From Niallia sp. Man26 (lineage in GTDB: Bacteria > Bacillota > Bacilli > Bacillales > Cytobacillaceae): DNA of 64,000 bases. Where the stretch lies: the NCBI RefSeq assembly GCF_022049065.2, contig NZ_CP095746.1:1-64000 (forward strand), in the 5' to 3' direction. Under the pieces are notes generated by a model, which saw only the letters and a program-made list of their open reading frames with translations, did no database searches and was not told the DNA's origin. Shown here in pieces: positions 32,871-40,457 of the stretch. Each line of letters starts with the position of its first letter. The first letter of the stretch is position 1. The translations under genes and the position numbers were made by a program.

Positions 32871-33749
32871 TCAATATGTTTTTTCAGCAGTGCTTTCTGT
32901 GATTAACTTTAAATAGATCAATGCGGTATTTTCTTCAATACCTAATTTATAAGCTATAGAATGCAGAGATTCTCTTTGCTTTGTATACATAAAGTAAGCT
33001 ATGGATTTTCTGAAAATAGTCAGAGTTAAGTTTTCTCCCAAATTAAAATCAGAAGAAATCACTTTCAAATGATTGAGAATAGTCATTAGTTGGATAGGAC
33101 CATAATTCTCAAGGTTACCAAAATCATTTTTCCTTTTAAGATAAATTTTTGAGGTAAATACAAAATCCGAACTATTAAATAGCGATTGATTGTAAAATTC
33201 AATAAAGATACTTGCCTCTTGTCCTGAAAGTAAGATAGTCCTATTCTCTAATACAATCTCCACTTGATCTTGTGTATTACTTATAAGTACGTTATCTTTT
33301 TTGAATAGAAAATCAGAATATTTTAATCCTTTTAAAGCTAGGACATAAATGGCCTTTCTTACTATTGGATAATCTTTATGAGTTAGTATAGGATCCAGTA
33401 AACTATTAAGTTCTTCATAAAAAGTATTTAGTTCTACCAGTTTCTTTGCTTTTAACCTTTTTATTTTAACAGCAGGATCTACAGGAACCTTATCGATTTC
33501 CCATAAATAATTGAAAAAAGATTTAATTATTGCTAATTCTTTATTAATGGTCGAAGGGCTTTTTTCTTTCTCTTCTTGAGCTCTGATATAATCTTTGATA
33601 TCTTTCGAACTAATTTGAAAGGGCTCTTTTTTTTCAGGATATAGTTTAGCTAAATAGGAAAAAAATTGTCCCATTACTTTTTCATAACCAATAAGCGTAA
33701 CTTGACTAAATCCTCTTTTCTCCAAATGCTTTATAAACCCATAGGGCAT
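32871..33749 (-). CDS. Tyrosine recombinase-like protein with altered active site
   Basis: A 292-residue protein with XerC/XerD architecture. The N-terminal SAM-like core-binding domain reads SQVTLIGYEKVMGQFFSYL, and SPSTINKELAIIKSFFNYL is highly typical; a catalytic domain follows. Active-site positions are degenerate. The usual G-L/M-R-xSE becomes ALKGLKYSDFL (Lys for the first Arg), and the H-x-L-R-H box reads LTIFRKSIA, keeping the Arg but not the His residues. A Tyr remains in ALIYLKLI. It may bind DNA or resolve multimers with a partner rather than recombine by itself. RBS GGGGAGG. Confidence 0.75.
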   Translation of the reverse strand: MPYGFIKHLEKRGFSQVTLIGYEKVMGQFFSYLAKLYPEKKEPFQISSKDIKDYIRAQEEKEKSPSTINKELAIIKSFFNYLWEIDKVPVDPAVKIKRLKAKKLVELNTFYEELNSLLDPILTHKDYPIVRKAIYVLALKGLKYSDFLFKKDNVLISNTQDQVEIVLENRTILLSGQEASIFIEFYNQSLFNSSDFVFTSKIYLKRKNDFGNLENYGPIQLMTILNHLKVISSDFNLGENLTLTIFRKSIAYFMYTKQRESLHSIAYKLGIEENTALIYLKLITESTAEKTY

Positions 33750-34000
33750 ATTAAACTACCTCCCCTCTTATATTTATTCTAGTTTTTATTAATGATATAT
33801 TCAATAAAGAAGACACATATAGTAAATACCTTATTTTATTTTTTAATAATATAGAATAAGATTTAAGGTAAATCTGATGTCGATCTTTAGGTGAAAATTA
33901 CACCTTATGGTGTGGTTTGGTATATTTCTGTTATTTAATTTATAGTTCTTACATACTCTAAAAGATAACGAAAAATGCATAACACAGCTGTTAGAACATT

Positions 34001-34048
34001 AAAAAACCTAAGCTTGAGTCTTTGGGATACCAAAAACTTAAGCTTAGG
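34001..34048 (-). terminator. Terminator of the 34-residue membrane peptide gene
   Basis: Minus strand: 9-bp stem CCTAAGCTT/AAGCTTAGG with inner TTTTTGG/CCCAAAG pairing, followed by TTTTTT, about 19 nt after the stop codon. Confidence 0.8.
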
Positions 34049-34066
34049 TTCTTTAGTTACTATTTC

Positions 34067-34171
34067 TTATAATACTGACAGTATAATTGATCCAACTAAT
34101 AGTGCTGCAGCTGCTCCAACTATTAATGTTCCAATTACCTTTTCAGATTTTTTGTTAATTAAATAAAACAT
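34067..34171 (-). CDS. Tiny membrane peptide (34 residues)
   Basis: MFYLINKKSEK head followed by a single Gly/Ala-rich hydrophobic helix (VIGTLIVGAAAALLVGSIIL). GAGGTG lies 7 nt before the ATG and a strong terminator follows, so it forms a compact transcription unit. The Gly-Ala helix resembles holin-like, toxin or small pore peptides; no homology call is possible from sequence alone. Confidence 0.6.
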   Translation of the reverse strand: MFYLINKKSEKVIGTLIVGAAAALLVGSIILSVL

Positions 34172-34284
34172 AGCATTTCACCTCATAATTTGTATATAAA
34201 CTATTATAAAACAAGTTATCGTAATTTTCAATCTATTTAACTAGTAGTCTCTAGTATTTTTTAAATTAACTTTTTAATAGTCTA

Positions 34285-34320
34285 TTTAATAGAAAGAAAC
34301 TAGCATTAGTTGCTAGTTTC
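34285..34320 (-). terminator. Terminator of the TubY-like gene
   Basis: Minus strand: GAAACTAGC/GCTAGTTTC with a 7-nt loop, then TTTCTATT. The stop codon lies in the stem. Confidence 0.75.
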
Positions 34321-35199
34321 TAGTTTATCTTGATATTGAAAGGATAGTTTCTTTCTTTCGTCTTCTAACGAATTTTGGAGTTTTAACTTTTCATCCTTTA
34401 ACTCCGCTATCCTATCTTCATGGGATTTTACCTTTTCCTTAATAACTTGCTCCTTTTTTTCCTGTAGAGCAACTTCTATTTCTTTAGATATACTTTCAAT
34501 GTTAGCATTCTCATCTCTTTTTACAAAACCAAACATTGACTTCTTATAAGTCTTTTTTAATGCTGACGCTAAAAGTCTTGTTTGCTTTTCTTCTAAATAG
34601 CGCTGATACTCTTCTTGCTTAATAAGTTCAATAGCATGTTGATTTTGTAAAATATCAAAATCACAGTCTGTAATTTTCTTTTCATAGGCTAACATAGCCA
34701 TTTGTATAGATTGAGTAGCAAGATGCTTTTCAATTAAATCCATTTTCTCAAATAATTCATCTGGTGCTTCGTTACTTATAACACGTAGACTGTCTTCCTC
34801 TTTATTATTCGTTTTACCAGTTCCTGAACCACCATACATTTGAGAAGCATGTATTCCAGCTTCCACCAAAATGTCCACTGAAGTTTTACCAACTTTATTC
34901 ATTAATAGAAAAATCATATGTAAGCGAAAAATGCTTTTATAATTTAATCTAAAGTATTTCCCTGCTTTTTCTGGCTCAATATATTCTATTAGATCAGAAC
35001 GAAAATGGTTTCTAATCGTCGAATCATTCTTCCCTAGTATTTTCCCAGTTTCAACCGTACTATAAGTTGTTGCAGGATGAAGAGCTAATATATTTTCATC
35101 AAATAGATAATCATCTAATTTACTGATTTGGCATAGTTTATATATAGGGTCATCTTTAAAGTTCTCTATCAGTAACTCTTTCACATTTATCTCTTCCAT
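34306..35199 (-). CDS. MerR-like DNA-binding coiled-coil protein (TubY-like or replication protein)
   Basis: A 297-residue protein from ATG 35199 (AAGGAGAG 5 nt upstream). Residues about 40-105 form a winged helix-turn-helix (YSTVETGKILGKNDSTIRNHFRSDLIEYI, then KYFRLNYKSIF). The C-terminal half is a long coiled coil (KEKVKSHEDRIAELKDEKLKL...). TubY, the third component of type III TubRZ partition systems, has the same MerR-like plus coiled-coil design and is encoded near tubRZ, as here. Plasmid replication initiators can look similar. The roughly 270-bp field of AACGAT repeats immediately upstream is a probable binding array. Confidence 0.6.
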   Translation of the reverse strand: MEEINVKELLIENFKDDPIYKLCQISKLDDYLFDENILALHPATTYSTVETGKILGKNDSTIRNHFRSDLIEYIEPEKAGKYFRLNYKSIFRLHMIFLLMNKVGKTSVDILVEAGIHASQMYGGSGTGKTNNKEEDSLRVISNEAPDELFEKMDLIEKHLATQSIQMAMLAYEKKITDCDFDILQNQHAIELIKQEEYQRYLEEKQTRLLASALKKTYKKSMFGFVKRDENANIESISKEIEVALQEKKEQVIKEKVKSHEDRIAELKDEKLKLQNSLEDERKKLSFQYQDKLETSN

Positions 35200-35259
35200 A
35201 GTTACTCTCCTTCCCTTGATACTCCTAATCAAATACTACCTAAATCACTTAGATAAATC

Positions 35260-35530
35260 AACGGAAACAAACGTTTTACAGCGTTACCGTTTGGTAACGC
35301 AATTAAAAACTCTCGCAAACGAACCACAGCGCTAACAATAACGCACTTAAACGATATCCAATTGAACGATTAACAATCATTTATATCGATTCAAATACAT
35401 AATCGAATCGTTCTATACGCTAACTACCGATAGACTACACATTCAAACGATTCATTTATGTAATCGATTGTTGTAGTTGCGCATCGTTTGTACCGTTCGA
35501 ACACAGAGCTACTCATCGTTTGAGAGCGTT
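35260..35530. repeat. Field of AACGAT/ATCGTT heptamer repeats, candidate origin or binding array
   Basis: This non-coding stretch contains many copies, in both orientations, of (A/G)AACGAT: AAACGAT at 35348, GAACGAT at 35364, ATCGTTC at 35407, AAACGATTC at 35445, and CATCGTTTG at 35483 and 35513. Related AGCGTTA/GTAACGC/GCGCTAAC motifs occur at 35280-35345 and 35525. A single outlier (AATCGTTCG with AGCGCTAA) lies at 36048-36066. The rest of 35531-36090 has no credible gene. Position between tubZ and the TubY-like gene fits a replication origin or regulatory array. Confidence 0.6.
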
Positions 35531-36095
35531 AAGTGTTGATACAATAAGATTTTAAAAGAAAATGCCAGATCATCTAAATATATAAACTCAACTCAGATCT
35601 CGAGTAGGAAAAAATTCAGAAGAAGCAATGGTGATAGATCTAGAGAAAACGGAAGACCCGAAAAAATGAGGATTGTAACCAAACTCAAATGGGAGTAGAA
35701 GAAAAAAAGAATAGGATGAGTACGCAGTGTTAATTGATTGGGCTAAGTTATAGTTTTTGGTTGATTTAGCATAAAAAACATTGGTGGTCACTTTGCTAAT
35801 CAATAAATAAAATGAGTAATCCAATTGTCCTCTGTAAACAGAATGCCTCATAGATTGATACCGAAAGCAGCTCGTTAAAGCCAGATGAAATATAATCCAT
35901 TTTTACTGAATTTTTGTTTTTGATGTAAAAGGCAAAAAATAAAAGATAGGGCACCCATTCTATCAACCTTTACATTTAACATAGCTATTAATTAATCAAA
36001 TGTGTAATTGATTTTAAGAAATATGTACGATTCTAGAAATGCGTTGCTAATCGTTCGATAGCGCTAAACATTGGTATATAAGGGATTTCTATATA

Positions 36096-36130
36096 AAAAA
36101 CTCAAAGGAAAGTAATTCCTTTGAGTTTTT
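36096..36130 (-). terminator. Terminator of the tubRZ operon
   Basis: Perfect AAAAACTCAAAGGAA/TTCCTTTGAGTTTTT stem with a 5-nt loop and U-tracts on both strands, 22 nt past the tubZ stop. Confidence 0.85.
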
Positions 36131-36151
36131 TATTTTAGATTTATTTTCTAT

Positions 36152-37447
36152 CTATCTATCTAATAAACCGCGTAAATTTGAGCTAGCATTTGTTTTCTCT
36201 TCATCTTTATTAGAGTTACCGCTTAACAATGCTCTAAGATCTTTCGGTTTATTTGTTTCTTTCTTTTCATGATTTAAAGAGTTTAATCTTTCTAAAACTT
36301 CATCATTTTTCTTAGCTGCATTCTTAGCCTTTATAAATTCGTCATATTTTTGTCCGATAATCCCGAGACAAGTAGGGGTTTCTAAACCTGTAAAGATTGT
36401 ATAAATATTAATCCCAACAGTATTATTCGCTTTATAACCAGCTACTGGATATTCATCTAGGTAAGGAGCCATACTATCAATAACTTCTTTCACTTTACTT
36501 TCAAACGCCATATTAGTGATATAGTCTACTTGTCCACCATTAGCGATAGTAGTTACAGCAGCTGTTTGTGCTGTTTCAAAGTTATAACCATCTGATAAAA
36601 CACCATTTTCAATAGATTCTTTAAGCTTGCTTACAAATTGTGCTTCATTTGAAACATCTGGTTTATCAATTAATGTAAGTTTAGAAAGAGTAAGGTAACC
36701 TGATTGTTTAATTGTATTTTCAAATTCACTAGAATCAAAGTATTCCATTGTCATATTTTCATATGCATTGGTAATAGTGTTTAACTCGTGTAAAGTGTCA
36801 GCGACATATCTATTACAATATGTTAAGAAATCGTCCATTGTTTTGGCTTTATTTTCTTCTTTTTTAAGGAAGTCTGTATATAATTTCTGGTTATCTACGA
36901 TAATTATTGAGCCAATAGCATCCTTAATTTTACCGATTTCTTGGATTCTTTTAAATGCATTACCTAACACATTACCGCCTTCATTATGACGAGGTAAGGT
37001 AAGGATTAAACCTAATTTCTCTGCATATCCACTCTCAGCAAGAGTTATAACAGCCTCAATTATTGCACCTGTACCAGTACCACCACCTAATCCAGCTACT
37101 ACCCAGATGAAATCACGATCAGATAGTGGTTTAATAGCATTTAAAAATTCTGAACTATTATCCTTAAATGCTTTTTCACCTTTTTCGATATTTCTTCCAG
37201 CTCCGCCTTCATATCCACTCAGTCTTACTTCTGTAAAAGCATCTTTTTTATGTTTCACTTTAGAGAAGTCTCTAATGTTGGTGTTTACAAGAACAGCGCT
37301 ATATGGACTACCTCCGTTACTATCGGTATATTTAGCGCATTCAGCTGCTATATTACATCCTGCCATACCTAATCCAATAAAACCGAACTTTAATCCAACA
37401 GTCGTATTGACCGGTATACTAGTATTGCTAATAGTTTGTTTTGTCAT
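36152..37447 (-). CDS. tubZ: TubZ, tubulin/FtsZ-like plasmid partition GTPase
   Basis: A cytoskeletal GTPase whose treadmilling filaments pull TubR-bound plasmid copies apart. KFGFIGLGMAGCNIA opens the Rossmann GTPase domain. GLGGGTGTGAII (about residues 112-123 from this start) is the tubulin signature for nucleotide binding, and LPRHNEG and IDKPDV regions follow. The C-terminal tail is basic and low-complexity, ending NLRGLLDR, as expected for the filament-TubR contact. Start taken at ATG 37447 behind AGGAGA; an ATG at 37504 would add 19 basic residues. The tubR-tubZ order and candidate tubC upstream complete a type III partition locus like that of B. cereus group plasmids. Confidence 0.92.
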   Translation of the reverse strand: MTKQTISNTSIPVNTTVGLKFGFIGLGMAGCNIAAECAKYTDSNGGSPYSAVLVNTNIRDFSKVKHKKDAFTEVRLSGYEGGAGRNIEKGEKAFKDNSSEFLNAIKPLSDRDFIWVVAGLGGGTGTGAIIEAVITLAESGYAEKLGLILTLPRHNEGGNVLGNAFKRIQEIGKIKDAIGSIIIVDNQKLYTDFLKKEENKAKTMDDFLTYCNRYVADTLHELNTITNAYENMTMEYFDSSEFENTIKQSGYLTLSKLTLIDKPDVSNEAQFVSKLKESIENGVLSDGYNFETAQTAAVTTIANGGQVDYITNMAFESKVKEVIDSMAPYLDEYPVAGYKANNTVGINIYTIFTGLETPTCLGIIGQKYDEFIKAKNAAKKNDEVLERLNSLNHEKKETNKPKDLRALLSGNSNKDEEKTNASSNLRGLLDR

Positions 37448-37548
37448 TTTTGCATTTTCTCTCCTTTTATCTTTGTTTAATTTAAACCTTTGTCTTTTTT
37501 TCATAAGTTATCAAAACCTTTTTGTTTATTTGATAAAAGCACCTAGAT

Positions 37549-37857
37549 TTATTTTTCTTGTTGTAAATGCTCGATTAAAATATTACCTAAATTGGACAAA
37601 GAATATAGTCTAGAACGACCTACTTCAGTAACATCGACTAATCCTGCGCCTTCTATCCGTGCTGTAAGTATGTCTAAATGATGCCTTGAATTTAAAGCTG
37701 TTGTACCATTCTTATGTAATTCTTGAGCGCGATCTCCTAATTGAGCTTTCAAAAGAGGTCTATCTGATTCGGCAAGTGCAATTAAGAAACAAAGGCCTTC
37801 ATTTCCTAAACGATCGCCTAAAATATCTAGTAATTCTCCAGCACTTATTGTACTCAT
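37549..37857 (-). CDS. tubR: TubR, centromere-binding partition adaptor
   Basis: A 102-residue winged-helix protein of the ArsR-like fold: STISAGELLDILGDRLGNEGLCFLIALAESDRPLLKAQL, then the recognition region LNSRHHLDILTARIEGAGLVDV and a wing at GRSRLYSLS. Size and position immediately upstream of tubZ fit TubR, which binds tubC iterons, bridges to TubZ and represses the operon. ATG 37857 has AAGGAGG 10 nt upstream. A longer frame to 37896 overlaps that ribosome binding site. Confidence 0.85.
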   Translation of the reverse strand: MSTISAGELLDILGDRLGNEGLCFLIALAESDRPLLKAQLGDRAQELHKNGTTALNSRHHLDILTARIEGAGLVDVTEVGRSRLYSLSNLGNILIEHLQQEK

Positions 37858-37907
37858 AAATTCAAAAACCTCCTTCCAAAGTATATCTATGTTCATTACC
37901 TCAGATA

Positions 37908-37953
37908 TAAGCAGCAGTTATTGCTGCAATAATAGCTGATAATAACAGCAATA
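37908..37953 (-). repeat. Candidate tubC centromere, cluster A
   Basis: Tandem and inverted copies of a TTATTGCTG/GCAATAAT unit (GCAGTTATTGCTGCAATAA, then GCTGATAATAACAGCAATA) just downstream of the tubRZ promoter -10. TubR bound here would also block transcription. Confidence 0.65.
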
Positions 37954-37967
37954 CTCTTAATACACTA

Positions 37968-37996
37968 ATCATATCGAAGAAATTATTACCAGTCAA
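37968..37996 (-). promoter_or_regulatory. tubRZ promoter
   Basis: TTGACT, 17-nt spacer, TATGAT on the minus strand, located between the two iteron clusters; expected to be autoregulated by TubR. Confidence 0.8.
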
Positions 37997-38062
37997 ATAT
38001 AAAACTTTATTAATTTATCCCTATATACCAATGCTTGTTGTTAGTACGTTTAGAGCAACGAT

Positions 38063-38126
38063 CTTATTGCAGGTAATAACTGCAATAATTGCTGATATTA
38101 CCTGCAATTATTGCTGATAATGCTGA
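38063..38126 (-). repeat. Candidate tubC centromere, cluster B
   Basis: Second cluster of the same unit: TTATTGCAGGTAATAACTGC, AATAATTGCTGATATTACC and TGCAATTATTGCTGATAATG. It is about 110 bp from cluster A. Two spaced iteron clusters upstream of tubR are the known architecture of tubC. Confidence 0.65.
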
Positions 38127-38215
38127 ATTTCTTTGAAATTAATGATTGAAGCAACAGATTCACTTGAAATTTTTTTTATATCCTACGCATCAATCCACTC
38201 ATGTAAATATTTGTA

Positions 38216-38245
38216 TAAAAAAATAACTTAAGCTCATGCCTAAGT
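38216..38245 (-). terminator. Terminator of the 51-residue membrane protein gene
   Basis: Minus strand: ACTTAGGC/GCTTAAGT (one G-U pair), 4-nt loop, then TATTTTTTT. The stem includes the stop codon of the gene. Confidence 0.75.
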
Positions 38246-38395
38246 CATTTTTTCAATTATTAAACTAACTATGCCAATAAATACAACTAAAAAAGGAACA
38301 AATGATATTCCTATAAGCCATTTTCTCCGGAGATAGAAACCTAATACTAAACAAATAATACCAATTATTAATATTGTTAATGATGATCCAAACAT
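38240..38395 (-). CDS. Small two-helix membrane protein (51 residues)
   Basis: ATG 38395 with AGGAGG 6 nt upstream. Two hydrophobic helices (SLTILIIGIICLVLGFYL and ISFVPFLVVFIGIVSLII) flank a short basic turn RRKW. It ends EKMT and is followed directly by a terminator. It stands next to tubC as an independent unit. No family recognised. Confidence 0.6.
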   Translation of the reverse strand: MFGSSLTILIIGIICLVLGFYLRRKWLIGISFVPFLVVFIGIVSLIIEKMT

Positions 38396-38419
38396 TATAG
38401 TCCTCCTGACTCAAAACTC

Positions 38420-39035
38420 TTTTTATTACCATCTTACACTAAGCAATAAGAGGGGATCCATCATTAAAAAGAACTGCATTGCATATAGTTATTTATAACA
38501 TATAATGCTTTTTCTACATCGGTCACCATTTCTCAAATTGATATATGGGATATTCAATAATCATTTAGAAAATATAAAGGTACTCATGTAATGTTGTTAT
38601 TATTTCTGTTTTATTTTCAAAAACCACCTGGTTATTGGTGTCCTGAAAACTGATCACCTATATTTTCCTTACGATTTCCCTAGCATTTTATTAGCTGTTT
38701 TTATACAAAATATTATTCATGAAATACTCCACTCCAATTTTCTCAAAATCTGTTGAGTTCAAGACCCCAGGTTCCACCCTAAGTCTTGTTTTACATCCGT
38801 CTAAGGTGCGCGGATTCTATAGAGTTGGTAGAAACCCAGTGATATCAAGGGTTCAATCGCCCTCTGAAATCCAGACTTCATACCTTTTTTTCATCTTCAA
38901 AATGATCAATTTTCCCGTGAACTAGTACCCTAAAAGTCCTTAAGATTTGAACCCAACCAACTACATTAAATTTGTTTATTCATTTCTAAAAATCCTGTAT
39001 GAAGCATTATATTTATACAGTTTATATATACACTC
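38420..39035. other. Gene-free stretch between the partition and transfer regions
   Basis: About 600 bp with no credible gene on either strand. It lies directly upstream of the replication-relaxation/VirD4 operon, where an origin of transfer would be expected, but no nic-like sequence is recognised. A 61-nt segment (38811-38871) has tRNA-like pieces in the right order (AGTTGGTAGA, GGGTTCAATCGCCC, 5-bp GGATT/AATCC closing stem) but is too short to be a tRNA. Confidence 0.4.
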
Positions 39036-39064
39036 TTGTGTCCCTTTATCTCCAATGTTATACT
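39036..39064 (+). promoter_or_regulatory. Promoter of the relaxation/VirD4 operon
   Basis: TTGTGT, 17-nt spacer, TATACT; predicted start near 39072, about 16 nt before the leader mini-hairpin. Confidence 0.7.
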
Positions 39065-39087
39065 AATTTCAGTTTAATTTATCCAAA

Positions 39088-39150
39088 GGGAAAGACCCTA
39101 TCATTTAAGAGGTAGTATCACTGCTTCTTATTTGATAGGGTCTTTTTTTT
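39088..39150 (+). promoter_or_regulatory. Leader mini-hairpin/terminator switch before the relaxation/VirD4 operon
   Basis: GGG-AAAGA-CCC mini-hairpin overlapping a terminator with outer stem GACCCTATCA/TGATAGGGTC, an inner AAGAGGTAG/CTGCTTCTT stem with loop TATCA, and T8. The ribosome binding site follows within 12 nt. Confidence 0.85.
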
Positions 39151-39173
39151 GTCAAAAATAAGGAGTGGGAAAA

Positions 39174-40457
39174 GTGGAAAAAGATCAAAAAGTTTGGTAT
39201 TCAGTGAAATACACAAGAAAAGGAGCCTGGATCAATACGAAGGATTTAGAACTGTTGAAGTTACTCTACACAAACAGAATCTTAACCCTTAAACAAATAA
39301 AGCGTTATGGACGATACATTCTTAACTCTCCAGAATCTACGATTAAATCAAAATTAAAAAGATGGTTATCTAACGATATCGTATCTATTGATTATTTACG
39401 CACATTAGGGAAACCAGCTGTATCCTGCTATAAAATTGGAAAAAACGGATTTCATATTTTGCGTAATGAAAGGGTAATTGAAGATGGAGAGTTAGTAGAA
39501 GTAAACATAAAGAATATCAAACAACCAAGTCACTATTTTGGAATTCAAGATGTTGTAATAGATACTTTAATTGAAATGAAAGACAAACTATCTATAATAA
39601 GTTCTACCCATCCTAATTACAGAACTTATTTGTCAGACGAAACTAAATTTAACAAAGAAGAAACCATTATTATTCCTGACTGGAAGATCGAAACTTCTGA
39701 GGGAAGAATTCTTAATATCGAGTTTGATACAGGTTCTCAGAATCTAAATAGAATTCATGAAAAAGTGGATAACTACATGGAATTAGCAAAGGCCAGACCA
39801 GCGGAAAATCATTTTGTATTATTTGTTGTTGCTGATAATAGATCTGAAATATATACGACTGAGTATGCCTCGACTCGAGAAACTCGGGTTCTCAATATCA
39901 AAGAACTTATTATTAACAAACTCGCGCACCGGTTAGAAAACTTACACTTTTATGTTTGCTCTGCCTACAGAGGCTCAAGTATTGCTAGCAACATCCTAAA
40001 AGGTGTCTACCCAATTACGCGAAGTCATAAAGAGAGCGAGTTAGAATTAGCTGTCCTTTCTGTACAATTAAATGATGATATTGATTACACGATGGAACCA
40101 AGAGAAGCTAGTGCATATTACTCCAACGACGTATCTGAAGAGTTATATGCGGATAGTCATTTTAGTGTGATTGATCATGTAAGTAATAAGAAGATGGATA
40201 TTATTTTTAAATTAGCCGAAGAGGGAAGTGTAGACACACTTGATAAGATATCCTATTTAGAAACTCTAATTTCTTCTAAAAGAATAAAACGAGAAGTCGA
40301 CAAATTGAATGTTTTATATCTAAGCACAGCCGCTATGCAGAATGATGTAATCCCGAGAGATTTCCAAAATACGTCCTTTTCACAAACACAGGTATGGCAT
40401 TATAAAAAGATACCAACACCTAAACCGACTAATGAGGTGGTGAGAGTGATTGAGTAA
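39174..40457 (+). CDS. Replication-relaxation family protein (relaxase candidate)
   Basis: A 427-residue protein. The N-terminal winged helix (KDLELLKLLYTNRILTLKQIKRYG, then STIKSKLKRWLSNDIVSIDYL) and the following Y-K-I-G-x-N-G motif match the replication-relaxation (Replic_Relax) family found on Gram-positive conjugative elements. In the middle, IIIPDWKIE and ILNIEFDTGSQN give a PD-x(n)-ExD pattern typical of PD-(D/E)xK nucleases, so DNA nicking or processing at oriT is plausible. Start taken at GTG 39174 (AAGGAG 8 nt upstream); GTG 39165 overlaps the ribosome binding site. It overlaps the VirD4 gene by 8 nt. No HUH relaxase was found in the window. Confidence 0.75.
   Translation: MEKDQKVWYSVKYTRKGAWINTKDLELLKLLYTNRILTLKQIKRYGRYILNSPESTIKSKLKRWLSNDIVSIDYLRTLGKPAVSCYKIGKNGFHILRNERVIEDGELVEVNIKNIKQPSHYFGIQDVVIDTLIEMKDKLSIISSTHPNYRTYLSDETKFNKEETIIIPDWKIETSEGRILNIEFDTGSQNLNRIHEKVDNYMELAKARPAENHFVLFVVADNRSEIYTTEYASTRETRVLNIKELIINKLAHRLENLHFYVCSAYRGSSIASNILKGVYPITRSHKESELELAVLSVQLNDDIDYTMEPREASAYYSNDVSEELYADSHFSVIDHVSNKKMDIIFKLAEEGSVDTLDKISYLETLISSKRIKREVDKLNVLYLSTAAMQNDVIPRDFQNTSFSQTQVWHYKKIPTPKPTNEVVRVIE

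Noticed and set aside
33895..33920. Short palindrome ACACC-TTAT-GGTGT as an attenuator
   Set aside because: Stem of 5 bp without a real U-tract; too weak to call beyond a possible operator.
33975..34166. 63-codon plus-strand frame
   Set aside because: Antisense to the 34-residue peptide gene and its terminator.
35588..35851. 87-codon minus-strand frame in the origin-like region
   Set aside because: No ribosome binding site, tyrosine/serine-rich translation, and it lies in a stretch rich in repeats and A-runs.
35280..38126. CRISPR array in the repeat-rich partition region
   Set aside because: Repeats are short, degenerate, in both orientations and without regular spacers; they fit protein-binding iterons.
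38811..38871. A functional tRNA gene
   Set aside because: Only 61 nt between the outer stems, acceptor stem of 5 bp and no proper anticodon arm; kept only as a low-interest observation.
38719..38925. 68-codon plus-strand frame
   Set aside because: No ribosome binding site; overlaps the tRNA-like segment and seems non-coding.
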